Notes: generated from the letters alone by a model not told the origin. Counted from the stretch's first letter, positions 33,569 through 41,859 are shown. The stretch: 42,035 nucleotides of DNA from CAVDHB01 sp963608705 (GCA_963608705.1 CAVDHB010000026.1:1-42035); one strand, 5' to 3'. Made by a program: numbers and translations.

Positions 33569-34508
33569 ATTTTTCTGTCTTTTCGGTGATTGTGTTCCAG
33601 TTACTGATTCCCAGAAGTGTGCATTGTATTTCTTAAATGATAACCGAATAGAAATACTTCCTTTAGATGTGTATAAGTTGATAGAAGAATTAAAAGTGAA
33701 TACCATTGATACAGTGGCATCCCAATACCAAGGTTCCAATCAGATTTATGATTGGATTAAGTATCTTCAAGAAAATGGAATCGGATTCATCACTTCTGAT
33801 AATTCAGGTTTTTGCTATCCTGAGATACAGCCATCTATCTCTCCATCTTTTGTCAAGCGTGTACAATTAGAATATTCTTACATTTCAAATTATGACTTGT
33901 CAGAGGTTGCAAAAGCCTTGGAAGAATTACATTGTAAACACATGGAAATTAGACTGTGGGGAGAAACTATGGGCAGCGAATATGTTTCATCACTTCTGAA
34001 AAATTTCAAAGATTCCTGTATCAGATCTATTGTATTATATATCGAGAGTAAGACTTTCAATAGTGAAGATGCAAAACGAATTATTGAAAATAACAAGAAA
34101 ATCTATAGAATTGTGATTTGTGATACGAACGAACTATCACAATCTCAGGATATCTTAACGACTAAACTAACTCTACAATATTTATCAAAAAGAAAATGGC
34201 CTTTAGATCGATTAATGATAAATCGGCCAATGTTTTCAGAAGCCTTTCATCATAATGTCTTTTATCATGATAAATTAGCTATAGATCAATCTGGTTTCAT
34301 TAGAAATGACTTGCTACTCCAAGAAACCTATTCGAAATTTGACAGATGGACTGACATTTGTAAGATTGTTCGTAGTAAACATTTTCGTCGTTTTTGGGAT
34401 GTTTCCCCCAATAAAATAGAAGAACTCAAGGATAATGCTTTAAAATATGCAATTTATCCAGCGAGGAAACTTATCATAGTAGATGGAAAATACCATATTG
34501 AAATGTAA
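33549..34508 (+). CDS. gwsS: grasp-with-spasm SPASM-partner homologue lacking SPASM cysteines
   Basis: The N-terminus (FFCLFGDCVPVTDSQKCALYF) and middle (YDWIKYLQENGIGFITSD, EVAKALEELHCKHMEIRLWGET) match the GwsS protein found beside GwsG enzymes. The C-terminal SPASM region is recognisable (INRPMFSEAFHHNVFYHDKL, then IDQSGFIRND, then HFRRFWDVSPNKIEELKDNALKY). The iron-sulfur Cys ligands expected there are gone: the family's K-D-C-E-F-R-Y-x-C pattern reads K-D-N-A-L-K-Y-A-I here. The eight Cys left (10, 15, 24, 89, 129, 157, 191, 271) do not form a cluster motif, and no CxxxCxxC is present. I chose the ATG at 33549, giving 319 residues. It may act as a scaffold rather than as an Fe-S enzyme. 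Confidence 0.75.
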   Translation: MTNFQNKFFCLFGDCVPVTDSQKCALYFLNDNRIEILPLDVYKLIEELKVNTIDTVASQYQGSNQIYDWIKYLQENGIGFITSDNSGFCYPEIQPSISPSFVKRVQLEYSYISNYDLSEVAKALEELHCKHMEIRLWGETMGSEYVSSLLKNFKDSCIRSIVLYIESKTFNSEDAKRIIENNKKIYRIVICDTNELSQSQDILTTKLTLQYLSKRKWPLDRLMINRPMFSEAFHHNVFYHDKLAIDQSGFIRNDLLLQETYSKFDRWTDICKIVRSKHFRRFWDVSPNKIEELKDNALKYAIYPARKLIIVDGKYHIEM

Positions 34509-34891
34509 CAAACTTAGATTGAACAGGACTCTTGTCTGCTGACGAATCACGTCTGCATTCATGGAGGGAGCTTCTCAATGCTCTGTCTTTTATGCATACC
34601 CCACATAACCACACGGTCTGAATCATTTCCATTTTCTTGATATACAAGACTATCTAAAGAGGTTCAGTCTTGTGATATATTTGAATAAAAGCGAAGTTTG
34701 GAGTATCTTAATGTTATAGAAATATTGTTTTTGTCGTCATTCCACTTTGTTTTCATCCATTAAAAGTGTAACTTTGTAACGGATAAGAGCGAGACGAATA
34801 TAGGATTTTTCCACATTTGCCAATGCAAGACAAAACATATCTTGAAAATATTACACTCTAAATCCAAAGACAATTTTATACGATACACATC
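34509..34891. other. 383-base gap after the RiPP genes
   Basis: The region is AT-rich. An inverted repeat, ACAAGACT (34644-34651) with AGTCTTGT (34666-34673), may be a weak transcription end. A promoter for the next gene lies at 34746-34776. I looked for a second precursor or exporter fragment and found no credible open frame. Confidence 0.55.
34746..34776 (+). promoter_or_regulatory. Bacteroides-type promoter of the second barrel gene
   Basis: TTTG (34746-34749) and TAACTTTG (34769-34776) are separated by exactly 19 bases, a textbook match to the -33/-7 consensus. The start codon is 115 bases downstream, leaving a long leader. The surrounding bases resemble the promoter at 37245-37275. Confidence 0.7.
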
Positions 34892-37183
34892 ATGATAAAA
34901 CTATTAGAAGTCATTACACTTTCTTTGTGTCCCTTGCAGACCATCGCACAAGAGACCCTCACTGGAAAAGTAACGGATATGCGACATAACCCGGTGGAGC
35001 TCGCCAATGTGGTGGAATTGAATGCGGACTCCACATTCATTGCGGGCTGTGTGACAGACGGGAAGGGCGCATTCCGAATGCCACGCACTGACAAGGCCGT
35101 GTTCATCAAGGCTTCCTACATCGGACTGAAACCCAAGGTGATGAAGATTGACCAGTTCAATGGGGTCATCATGCTGGAAGACGAAAGTAAAAATATAGGC
35201 GAGGTGGTCGTGAAAGCCTCTCCACGCATCTACCGCATGACAGGGGAGGGACTGACCGCACGCATACAAAACTCCGTGTTCGGCAAGATGGGAAGTGTGA
35301 ACGACGTGCTTGCGCAGCTTCCCTTTATAAGCGTACATGAGGGGAATATCACGGTGCTGGGAAAAGGCACGCCGCTGATATACCTCGACAACAGGGAGAT
35401 ACAGGACAAAAACGAGTTGGCGACTTTACGGAGCGAGGATATCAAGGACATCCAGATCATCACCAATCCCGGAAGCCGCTATCCATCCAACGTGAACGCC
35501 GTCATACGCATCACGACCATCCGAAAGCGTGCCAACGGGCTTAGCGGCACGGTGGAGTGGACGGGAAGACAGCGCAGGCTCTTTTCACAGACAGACTACT
35601 TGTCGCTGAACTACAGAAAGGGAGGACTGGATGTTTCCGGGATGGCCTATTATATAGAGGACAGAGACCGTGAGAAATACAACAACACGAAATCTTTCCC
35701 CTACAACCAGACACCCGTTTCTGTGGAAAGCAAGTCTACTGACAGACTGAGGTCAAGATTCTTTGTGACACGAGGAAGAGTGAACTATGTTTCCGCCGAC
35801 AATACGCTGTCCACCGGGGCGCAATATTTCTTTTCAAGAACCATCGGGGTGGATTTCAACTCGAATACGGACAACAGGGCGGATGACATGGACGGACTGC
35901 ATGTATTCCAAAACCGCATAGACAGGACCAACCAGGTAAGCTACCATTACGGAAACGCCTATCTGCGAAAGGAGTTCGCGCACAAGCTCGTGGCAGACTT
36001 GGACTTGACCTATGTGAATAGTCATATCGGAACTGACCAGATTTCCACAGAGACAGAAGACAACACACTGCTTCAAATCCCGAGTCTGGCCAACAGCGAC
36101 TCTCAGATGGGAGCCGAGAGGCTGTTGATAAGCAAACCTACTACTGTGGGAACATTCAGCGGAGGTGAGGAGTTCACTTTCACCGACAACCGGCAGCGGT
36201 TCGACATGAGGAACGACGAGATAGCCCAGGACATTCCGTCCGGCTCAAACCGTTCCTTACAGCGACTGTTAAGCGTGTTCGCTGACTACGGACACAGCTG
36301 GGGACGGTGGAGCGCAAACCTTGGATTGAGATATGAGTTCGTTTCGTTTGACTACAGCGTCGGAGGTATTCGCCAACCCGGGCAAAGCAGAGACTATCAC
36401 AACCTGATACCCAACCTGTCCCTCACTTACAGCAAGGACGACCTGTCCGCCACACTGTCTTTCCGCTCCACGATTGACCGCCCCTCCTATCAGAACCTGC
36501 GCGCCAACATGAGCTATAACGACCGTTATACGTATGAGGGCGGAAATCCGGCCTTACAGCCCGCCCATATACAGGACTTCGGACTGATGCTGAATTGGAA
36601 AGACGTGGTTTTGAGTGCGGATTACAAACTATATAAAGACGCCGTCATGTTCTACACACGTCCGTATGAGGGAAAACCTGTGACTGTGTTCTCGTTCATG
36701 AACAACGATTTCAACAACCTGCTGCTAATGGGATCGTATTCTCCCACGATAGGATGGTGGAAACCGACTGTGACGCTGTCCGGCAATTTCCAGCGACTCT
36801 CTTACAACGGGATGGATTACAACAGTCCCACACTCACGTATGCGTTCAAGAATGTCTTCACGCTCCCCTCTAATTTCCTTTTGAACATTAACATGGAAGG
36901 AAGCTCCGCCGGGCATGACCAGACAATCTACAGAAAGTCAAACTTCACTACCTCAGTGGGACTCAGCCGCCAATGGGGAAGGTGGTTTGTGAAACTGACA
37001 GCCAACGACCTCCTACGCACCAACCGGGAGGCATGGGTATTGTCCACCAACGGCATCACCAGCACAAAATGGCTGAAGAACGACTCCCGTTTCGTAAGCC
37101 TGACGCTGCGCTACAGCTTCAATCCTGTCAAGAGTAAATACCAGGGTGGTACATCCGGCAACAGCGAGCAGAACAGATTGTAG
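34892..37183 (+). CDS. TonB-receptor-like outer-membrane barrel protein (paralogue 1)
   Basis: A signal peptide (MIKLLEVITLSLCPLQTIAQ) is followed by a carboxypeptidase-like domain (TLTGKVTDMRHNPVELANVVELNADSTFIAG). A plug-like segment comes next (EVVVKASPRIYRMTGEGLTARIQNSVFGKMGSVNDVLAQLPFISV and IQIITNPGSRYPSNVNAVIRITT). A barrel of about 530 residues of the OMP_b-brl_3 type completes it. It has 763 residues. The C-terminal tail (KSKYQGGTSGNSEQNRL) is the short hydrophilic end common to these proteins. It is clearly related to the next gene. It sits on the same side of the precursor operon and has its own promoter; the ligand is unknown. Confidence 0.85.
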   Translation: MIKLLEVITLSLCPLQTIAQETLTGKVTDMRHNPVELANVVELNADSTFIAGCVTDGKGAFRMPRTDKAVFIKASYIGLKPKVMKIDQFNGVIMLEDESKNIGEVVVKASPRIYRMTGEGLTARIQNSVFGKMGSVNDVLAQLPFISVHEGNITVLGKGTPLIYLDNREIQDKNELATLRSEDIKDIQIITNPGSRYPSNVNAVIRITTIRKRANGLSGTVEWTGRQRRLFSQTDYLSLNYRKGGLDVSGMAYYIEDRDREKYNNTKSFPYNQTPVSVESKSTDRLRSRFFVTRGRVNYVSADNTLSTGAQYFFSRTIGVDFNSNTDNRADDMDGLHVFQNRIDRTNQVSYHYGNAYLRKEFAHKLVADLDLTYVNSHIGTDQISTETEDNTLLQIPSLANSDSQMGAERLLISKPTTVGTFSGGEEFTFTDNRQRFDMRNDEIAQDIPSGSNRSLQRLLSVFADYGHSWGRWSANLGLRYEFVSFDYSVGGIRQPGQSRDYHNLIPNLSLTYSKDDLSATLSFRSTIDRPSYQNLRANMSYNDRYTYEGGNPALQPAHIQDFGLMLNWKDVVLSADYKLYKDAVMFYTRPYEGKPVTVFSFMNNDFNNLLLMGSYSPTIGWWKPTVTLSGNFQRLSYNGMDYNSPTLTYAFKNVFTLPSNFLLNINMEGSSAGHDQTIYRKSNFTTSVGLSRQWGRWFVKLTANDLLRTNREAWVLSTNGITSTKWLKNDSRFVSLTLRYSFNPVKSKYQGGTSGNSEQNRL

Positions 37184-37244
37184 TAGAAACTTAAAGGACA
37201 AACATCAAAATCGCAATGAGATCGTATACTTTTTACCAGCTTGC

Positions 37245-37275
37245 TTTGCTTTTATCCTTTTAAATCGTAACTTCG
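37245..37275 (+). promoter_or_regulatory. promoter of the third barrel gene, similar to the one at 34746
   Basis: TTTG (37245-37248) and TAACTTCG (37268-37275, one mismatch to TAnnTTTG) are again 19 bases apart. The flanks (CTTTGCTTTTATCC and CGTAACTAATAACGACGA) align with those of the promoter at 34746. The start codon is 21 bases downstream, much closer than in the first copy. Confidence 0.6.
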
Positions 37276-37296
37276 TAACTAATAACGACGAAAAGA

Positions 37297-39666
37297 ATGA
37301 CACAAGCACGCAATTGGTTTAATGTACAGAGAAAACACTACAAAGGAACTGGAGCTTTACTATTTTCTCTCTTACTATCCGTTACAAATAGTATCCACGC
37401 CCAAAATATCAGCGGACGGATTCTCACTGCGAAAGACACACCGTTGTCTTTCGCTAATGTGATGCTACTGCAACAGAAGGATTCCTCCTTTATCTGCGGC
37501 ACAGTAAGCGGAGAAGATGGAGACTTCATTCTCAAAGATTCTATAAAATCAGGACTTCTCAAAATCTCAGCTATCGGATACAAGACCGTCTACCAACCCT
37601 ATCTGACAGACAAGCTGAACGTGATACGGATGGAGGAAGACTCCAAAACGTTGGGAGAAGTAGTAGTGAAATCCTCTCTGCCGAAAACGACACTTCGGAA
37701 CGGAGGAATGATTACCACCGTGGCAGGCTCTGTGTTGGAAAAGACGGGCAACATGATGAATCTGCTGAACCGCATCCCCAGCGTGACGATGACGGACGGG
37801 GAAATAGAGGTATTCGGAAGAGGAAAACCCGACATCTATATTAACGGACGTAAAATGCGTGACAAAATGGAGCTGGAACGTCTGCAGCCGGATGAGATAA
37901 AAAGCGTGGAGGTCATTACGACCCCGGGTGCACGCTATGACGCCAATGTAAAGAGCGTGATACGCATTGTGACTAAACGGAAGCAAGGAGAAGGCTTCGG
38001 TGTGGACACGAAAACAGACTTCATGGTGAATGAACAGGGACGTACAAGCGAAGTGGAGAATCTCAGGCTCAGCTACCAAAGCGGAGGCTGGGACATGGAC
38101 GCACAAATGTACGGAGCCTACAGACACATCCAAGACAACAAACAGTTGAGGCAACTCACTTATTTAGCACAGACTTGGAACCAGACATCAAACATCACGC
38201 AAGAACACACACAAGTGAATCCATACGCCCGAATGGCGGCAAGCTACACATGGAATGAACGGCACTCTACTGGAGGAAGCCTCAGCTATAACCGCTACGC
38301 CCGATACCAGTCGATAGGTGATATGTTATCCAGCTCCTTCCGTAACATTGATCCGTTTGAAAAGTCCGCCAACCGAATGTACACTTCCAATCCGTCTACC
38401 GACCTTACAGCCAATCTCTATTATGTGGGAAAAGTGGGGAAAATAGGCATTGATTTCAACACGGACTGGTACTGGGCGGGACGCAAGAGCCGGACTCGAA
38501 ACGAGGAGGAATACCAAACGGAGGGGGAAGCTGTGCAAGAGAAAGAAATACATTCCACGGAACGAACTTACAACCAATTGCTCGCCTCAAAGCTCATACT
38601 CTCCATGCCTCTGTTTCATGGAGACTTTTCAGTAGGGGGCGAATATTCACATTCCTGGCGCAGAAGTCGCTACAATGTGCTGCCAGCAAATTTGGTGGAC
38701 GATGAACAAAGTACTGTCAGGGAAGGAATGGCTTCCACTTTCATTGAGTACGACCATCGGATAGGAAACATGAACACCTCCATCGGACTACGTTACGAAC
38801 GGGTGAACTTCGATTATTTTGATCACGGAAAGCGCATTCCCGGACAAAGCAAAATCTACGGGAACTGGTTTCCGTCGCTTTCCCTTGACTTCCCTGTAGG
38901 AAAGACGCAAATGCAGCTTTCCTACTCGTCCGACATATACCGCTCTTCTTACCATGAATTGAGAAACGGAGTGCAATATGACAACCGCTATACCTACGAG
39001 TCCGGAAACCCGTTCCTCACACCATCTATCATGAGAAACGCCAGCTACACCCTGTCGTGGAAATGGCTTACCTTCTCCACCATATTCACCCATATTTCAG
39101 ACGAAGTATGCACACTCATACAAACCTATAAAGACAATCCGCAAATTTCGCTGATGCGGCCGGAGAACATGCCCTCTTATAATAATTTGCAAGCCTCCGT
39201 AGCATTGAGTCCAAAGTTTGGATGTTGGAATCCCGCACTTGAAATGACACTGTTCAAGCAGTGGTTTCACATGGACACCCATGAGGGAGAAAGCCTTGAT
39301 CATCCTGTAGGTGCCTTCCAGCTGACCAATACATTTGACACGAAATGGCTGACTGCCTCGATTATCGTAACGGCACAGACGGAGGGGAATATGGGAAACA
39401 AGTTCGTGCGCAAAGGCTATTTCAACACGGACATTTCCCTCTACAAGGCTTTATGCAAAGGAAAACTCATTTTGCAGCTGTATGCGCAAGACCTCTTCCA
39501 CACCGCCAACCAGCACCGCATCTTTTATTCCGGCAAACAGCGAACCACTTACTTTGACGCAGATTCTTCAAGTAGCCTCACCTTCACCGTCCAGTACAAG
39601 TTCAATACTTCCCATAGCAAATACAAGGGAACGGGTGCGGGAAAAGAACAAAAGAGCAGGATGTAA
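37297..39666 (+). CDS. TonB-receptor-like outer-membrane barrel protein (paralogue 2)
   Basis: Same architecture as the gene before it: N-terminal signal region (YKGTGALLFSLLLSVTNSIHAQ), a carboxypeptidase-like domain (NISGRILTAKDTPLSFANVMLLQQKDSSFICG), a plug-like segment (LGEVVVKSSLPKTTLRNGGMITTVAGSVLEKTG and VEVITTPGARYDANVKSVIRIVTKR), then a barrel. It has 789 residues. The tail, HSKYKGTGAGKEQKSRM, corresponds to the tail of paralogue 1. The two sequences are alignable throughout but well diverged, so the duplication is old. It is followed by a long terminator hairpin. Confidence 0.85.
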   Translation: MTQARNWFNVQRKHYKGTGALLFSLLLSVTNSIHAQNISGRILTAKDTPLSFANVMLLQQKDSSFICGTVSGEDGDFILKDSIKSGLLKISAIGYKTVYQPYLTDKLNVIRMEEDSKTLGEVVVKSSLPKTTLRNGGMITTVAGSVLEKTGNMMNLLNRIPSVTMTDGEIEVFGRGKPDIYINGRKMRDKMELERLQPDEIKSVEVITTPGARYDANVKSVIRIVTKRKQGEGFGVDTKTDFMVNEQGRTSEVENLRLSYQSGGWDMDAQMYGAYRHIQDNKQLRQLTYLAQTWNQTSNITQEHTQVNPYARMAASYTWNERHSTGGSLSYNRYARYQSIGDMLSSSFRNIDPFEKSANRMYTSNPSTDLTANLYYVGKVGKIGIDFNTDWYWAGRKSRTRNEEEYQTEGEAVQEKEIHSTERTYNQLLASKLILSMPLFHGDFSVGGEYSHSWRRSRYNVLPANLVDDEQSTVREGMASTFIEYDHRIGNMNTSIGLRYERVNFDYFDHGKRIPGQSKIYGNWFPSLSLDFPVGKTQMQLSYSSDIYRSSYHELRNGVQYDNRYTYESGNPFLTPSIMRNASYTLSWKWLTFSTIFTHISDEVCTLIQTYKDNPQISLMRPENMPSYNNLQASVALSPKFGCWNPALEMTLFKQWFHMDTHEGESLDHPVGAFQLTNTFDTKWLTASIIVTAQTEGNMGNKFVRKGYFNTDISLYKALCKGKLILQLYAQDLFHTANQHRIFYSGKQRTTYFDADSSSSLTFTVQYKFNTSHSKYKGTGAGKEQKSRM

Positions 39667-39689
39667 CCCAGTTCGCACTGGAAGAATTA

Positions 39690-39736
39690 GGCGGAAAGGT
39701 AGCCTTATGCTCTCACCATAAGGCTACTTTCCCGCC
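39690..39736. terminator. long hairpin terminator between barrel gene and antitoxin
   Basis: The arms 39690-39709 and 39717-39736 share the core TAGCCTTATG / CATAAGGCTA. They pair for about 18 of 20 positions with a seven-base loop. It includes the last codons of the minus-strand antitoxin gene, so the same bases encode its C-terminal KVALW and serve as the terminator. Confidence 0.75.
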
Positions 39737-40045
39737 TATACCCAAATCAAGAGAAGCCGAGCCAAATCCCAAAGCCTTGAAAACTCTGCTCATCGTTGAA
39801 AGTGTTATTGAACTTTTGCCGCTTTCAAGCTTGGATATCTGAGATTTCTTTACACCTACTTTAGCTCCCAACTCTGCTTGCGTCAGGTTTTGTTTAAGCC
39901 GTTCCGCCTTTATAGCCTCTCCTATGTAATATGCCTGCAAATCCTCTTTGAGTTGTGCTTCCATAGCATCTCTTTCAGGGGTTCCTTTTTCTCCCCAAAC
40001 TTCATCTACAACCACACTAAGCGGGGTTAAATTCATCTTTGCCAT
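39713..40045 (-). CDS. HigA-type XRE antitoxin
   Basis: A 110-residue protein with a helix-turn-helix at about 43-95 (RLKQNLTQAELGAKVGVKKSQISKLESGKSSITLSTMSRVFKALG). An N-terminal arm of 40 residues precedes it (DEVWGEKGTPERDAMEAQL), as is usual in HigA-like antitoxins of toxin-first modules. Start at 40045; a second ATG at 40036 is possible. It begins two bases after the stop of the broken toxin frame, the tight toxin-then-antitoxin spacing of higBA. It should still bind DNA although its toxin partner is disrupted. Confidence 0.85.
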   Translation of the reverse strand: MAKMNLTPLSVVVDEVWGEKGTPERDAMEAQLKEDLQAYYIGEAIKAERLKQNLTQAELGAKVGVKKSQISKLESGKSSITLSTMSRVFKALGFGSASLDLGIGGKVALW

Positions 40046-40047
40046 AG

Positions 40048-40306
40048 CTATTTGTTTTTATCTTTGAAGTATTCTTCTTTTAAAATCTCCGCCCTTTCTA
40101 TCTCCCTTTTAGGTGTTTTCCGCGTCTTTTTCACAATTCCGTGAGTAGCTACCACTAACGCTTCTATTTCCGTATCCCAAAAGGCAAACAGACGGTAACA
40201 GATTGTAGGTTATTTTCTTTTGCGCCTTTTCTGGCAAGGAAGATATAAACTCCCTTGCTGTGTCCATAAATGCAATTTTAATCCTCCGTCCACTCATCAG
40301 TTTCAT
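40048..40306 (-). pseudogene. HigB-type toxin pseudogene (internal deletion and frameshift)
   Basis: The first frame encodes the HigB/RelE-like N-terminus (KIAFMDTAREFISSLPEKAQKKITYN) from the ATG at 40306. The C-terminus (YRLFAFWDTEIEALVVATHGIVKKTRKTPKREIERAEILKEEYFK) follows in another frame and ends at 40048. The middle segment of about 35-40 residues that carries the usual core (the KLEG and WEFR region) is missing at the junction around 40205. The missing part plus the frame change make the toxin inactive. The antitoxin partner is intact. Confidence 0.85.
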
Positions 40307-40318
40307 ATCATTACGATG

Positions 40319-40349
40319 CAAAGGTAGTAAATAGTTTCCATAAAAGCAA
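40319..40349 (-). promoter_or_regulatory. promoter of the higBA-like pair
   Basis: On the minus strand TACCTTTG (40326 down to 40319) matches TAnnTTTG, with TTG 20 bases upstream (40349-40347). The first toxin codon is 13 bases downstream of the -7 box. It probably still drives the antitoxin. Confidence 0.5.
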
Positions 40350-40388
40350 TCTTTTTTGTATTTTACAGAATTAGAGGACATCTCTCCT

Positions 40389-40434
40389 ACCACGGAGCGG
40401 TACATACGGCAACAGCGAGCAGAACAGATTGTAG
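40389..40434 (+). pseudogene. 3'-end fossil of a barrel-receptor gene
   Basis: The bases GGTACATACGGCAACAGCGA and those after it (40399-40434) repeat the last 12 codons of paralogue 1 (37148-37183) with one mismatch. They encode G-T-Y-G-N-S-E-Q-N-R-L and the stop codon. The similarity extends more weakly upstream to about 40389. Nothing else of the gene is present. It is probably the remnant of another, now lost, copy or of a recombination that ended there. Confidence 0.7.
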
Positions 40435-40499
40435 CGATGGTTATGCACTACTCTTCTTAATTTTCATGGACAGTCCACCCAATTGCCGGGAATAATCAC

Positions 40500-40539
40500 T
40501 ATCTTTGCAATCTAAAGCGTGATTTATATAAATGGAGGT
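40500..40539 (+). promoter_or_regulatory. -7 box and true Shine-Dalgarno site of the AAA/DUF234 gene
   Basis: TATCTTTG (40500-40507) matches the -7 consensus. GGAGGT (40534-40539) lies six bases before the ATG at 40546, a real Shine-Dalgarno sequence that is unusual in this window. It decides the start at 40546 over the in-frame GTG at 40519. Confidence 0.65.
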
Positions 40540-40545
40540 TTAGAT

Positions 40546-41859
40546 ATGAGATTCTACGACAGAGAAAAGGAACTCACACTGTTGGAAAACAGTGAGATTC
40601 GTTCCCGTGAAACAGCGTCGCTGCTGGTGATGATGGGACGCAGACGCATCGGAAAAACAGCGTTGATAATAAAGTCACTGGAGAAAAAGGAACACGCCTA
40701 TCTCTTTGTATCAAGAGACAGCGAGGCCTTATTGTGCCAAAAATTCCAGGCTGAACTGACAGACTCTCTCGGATTGTCTATTTACGGGACTGTGACTAAA
40801 TTCCGTGACTTGTTTGAAATCATCATGAAAGAATCGCTCACAAGACATTTCACGGTCGTGCTGGATGAGGTGCAGAACCTGTACCGCATCAATCCTGCCA
40901 CGTTCAGCGAGATGCAGGATATCTGGGACAGATACCACGCCAAGTCCCGTATTAATCTTATCTGTTGCGGGTCTATCTACTCTCTCATGAAACGAATCTT
41001 TGAAAACAGCGCAGAACCTCTTTACGGAAGGGCTACCTCCAAATTCATCCTGCATCCGTTTCGCACGGAGGTGCTGAAGAATATTCTCCGCGATTACAAC
41101 CCTCGCTATACACCTGACGATTTATTAACACTGTACATGATTACGGGAGGAGTGGCGAAATATGTGGAACTGTTGATGGACGCTCAGTGTTTCACAAGAG
41201 AAAAAATGCTCGACGCCGTGTTCCAACAAGACTCTTACTTCATGACAGAAGGACGGGATTTGCTGCTTTCGGAATTCTCAGGGGAGTATAATGTGTACTT
41301 CAGCATCATGCAACTGATAGCTTTCGGACTGACACGTGTCTCGGAGATTGACAGTGTACTACAGAAAACGTCAAGTGTCTACTTGTCAAATTTGGAACGC
41401 AATTATGAACTAATCAGCCGTGCTGTACCACTGATGGCAAAGCCTGGCTCCAAGACAAGCAAATACTATATCCGTGACCACTTCCTGCGTTTCTGGTTCA
41501 GATTTGTATATCCCTACCAGGCATTGATTGAGCGTGGCCAAACCGAGATATTACGCCAGCATGCAGACAAAGCGTATGAACAATTCTCGGGACGAACGCT
41601 TGAAGCTTATTTCCAAGAGCGTTATATGGAGACTGGATTATACACCCAAATCGGGAACTGGTGGGACCGAAACGGAAAGAACGAAATAGACCTTGTGGCG
41701 TTAAACGAATTTGACAAGACGGGAATTATAGCGGAAATCAAAAGGAATCCACGGAAAATAAATCTTGACCTGCTCCGTGAAAAGGCAAAAGCACTTCCAC
41801 CATCCACGTTCGGGAAATACGCTTTTACCTATAAAGCACTCTCTTTGGAAGATTTGTAG
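40546..41859 (+). CDS. AAA ATPase with DUF234 nuclease-like C-terminus
   Basis: P-loop ATPase of the archaeal-type AAA family that is also common in Bacteroidetes. Walker A is GRRRIGKTALI near residue 32, and Walker B is VVLDEVQNLYRI near residue 105. The C-terminal DUF234 domain carries a PD-(D/E)XK-like motif (WWDRNGKNEIDLVALNE then IIAEIKRN). It has about 437 residues from the ATG at 40546. Its function is unsettled, as for the similar family at 20710-22020. It starts after the receptor fossil and has its own promoter. Confidence 0.88.
   Translation: MRFYDREKELTLLENSEIRSRETASLLVMMGRRRIGKTALIIKSLEKKEHAYLFVSRDSEALLCQKFQAELTDSLGLSIYGTVTKFRDLFEIIMKESLTRHFTVVLDEVQNLYRINPATFSEMQDIWDRYHAKSRINLICCGSIYSLMKRIFENSAEPLYGRATSKFILHPFRTEVLKNILRDYNPRYTPDDLLTLYMITGGVAKYVELLMDAQCFTREKMLDAVFQQDSYFMTEGRDLLLSEFSGEYNVYFSIMQLIAFGLTRVSEIDSVLQKTSSVYLSNLERNYELISRAVPLMAKPGSKTSKYYIRDHFLRFWFRFVYPYQALIERGQTEILRQHADKAYEQFSGRTLEAYFQERYMETGLYTQIGNWWDRNGKNEIDLVALNEFDKTGIIAEIKRNPRKINLDLLREKAKALPPSTFGKYAFTYKALSLEDL

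Noticed and set aside
33549..34508. A radical SAM enzyme.
   Set aside because: There is no CxxxCxxC motif and no cluster of Cys in the N-terminal half; only the SPASM-type C-terminal blocks are recognisable.
34509..34891. A second precursor peptide gene after the SPASM-like gene.
   Set aside because: The candidate short frames are broken by stops within a few codons and lack leader-like sequence.
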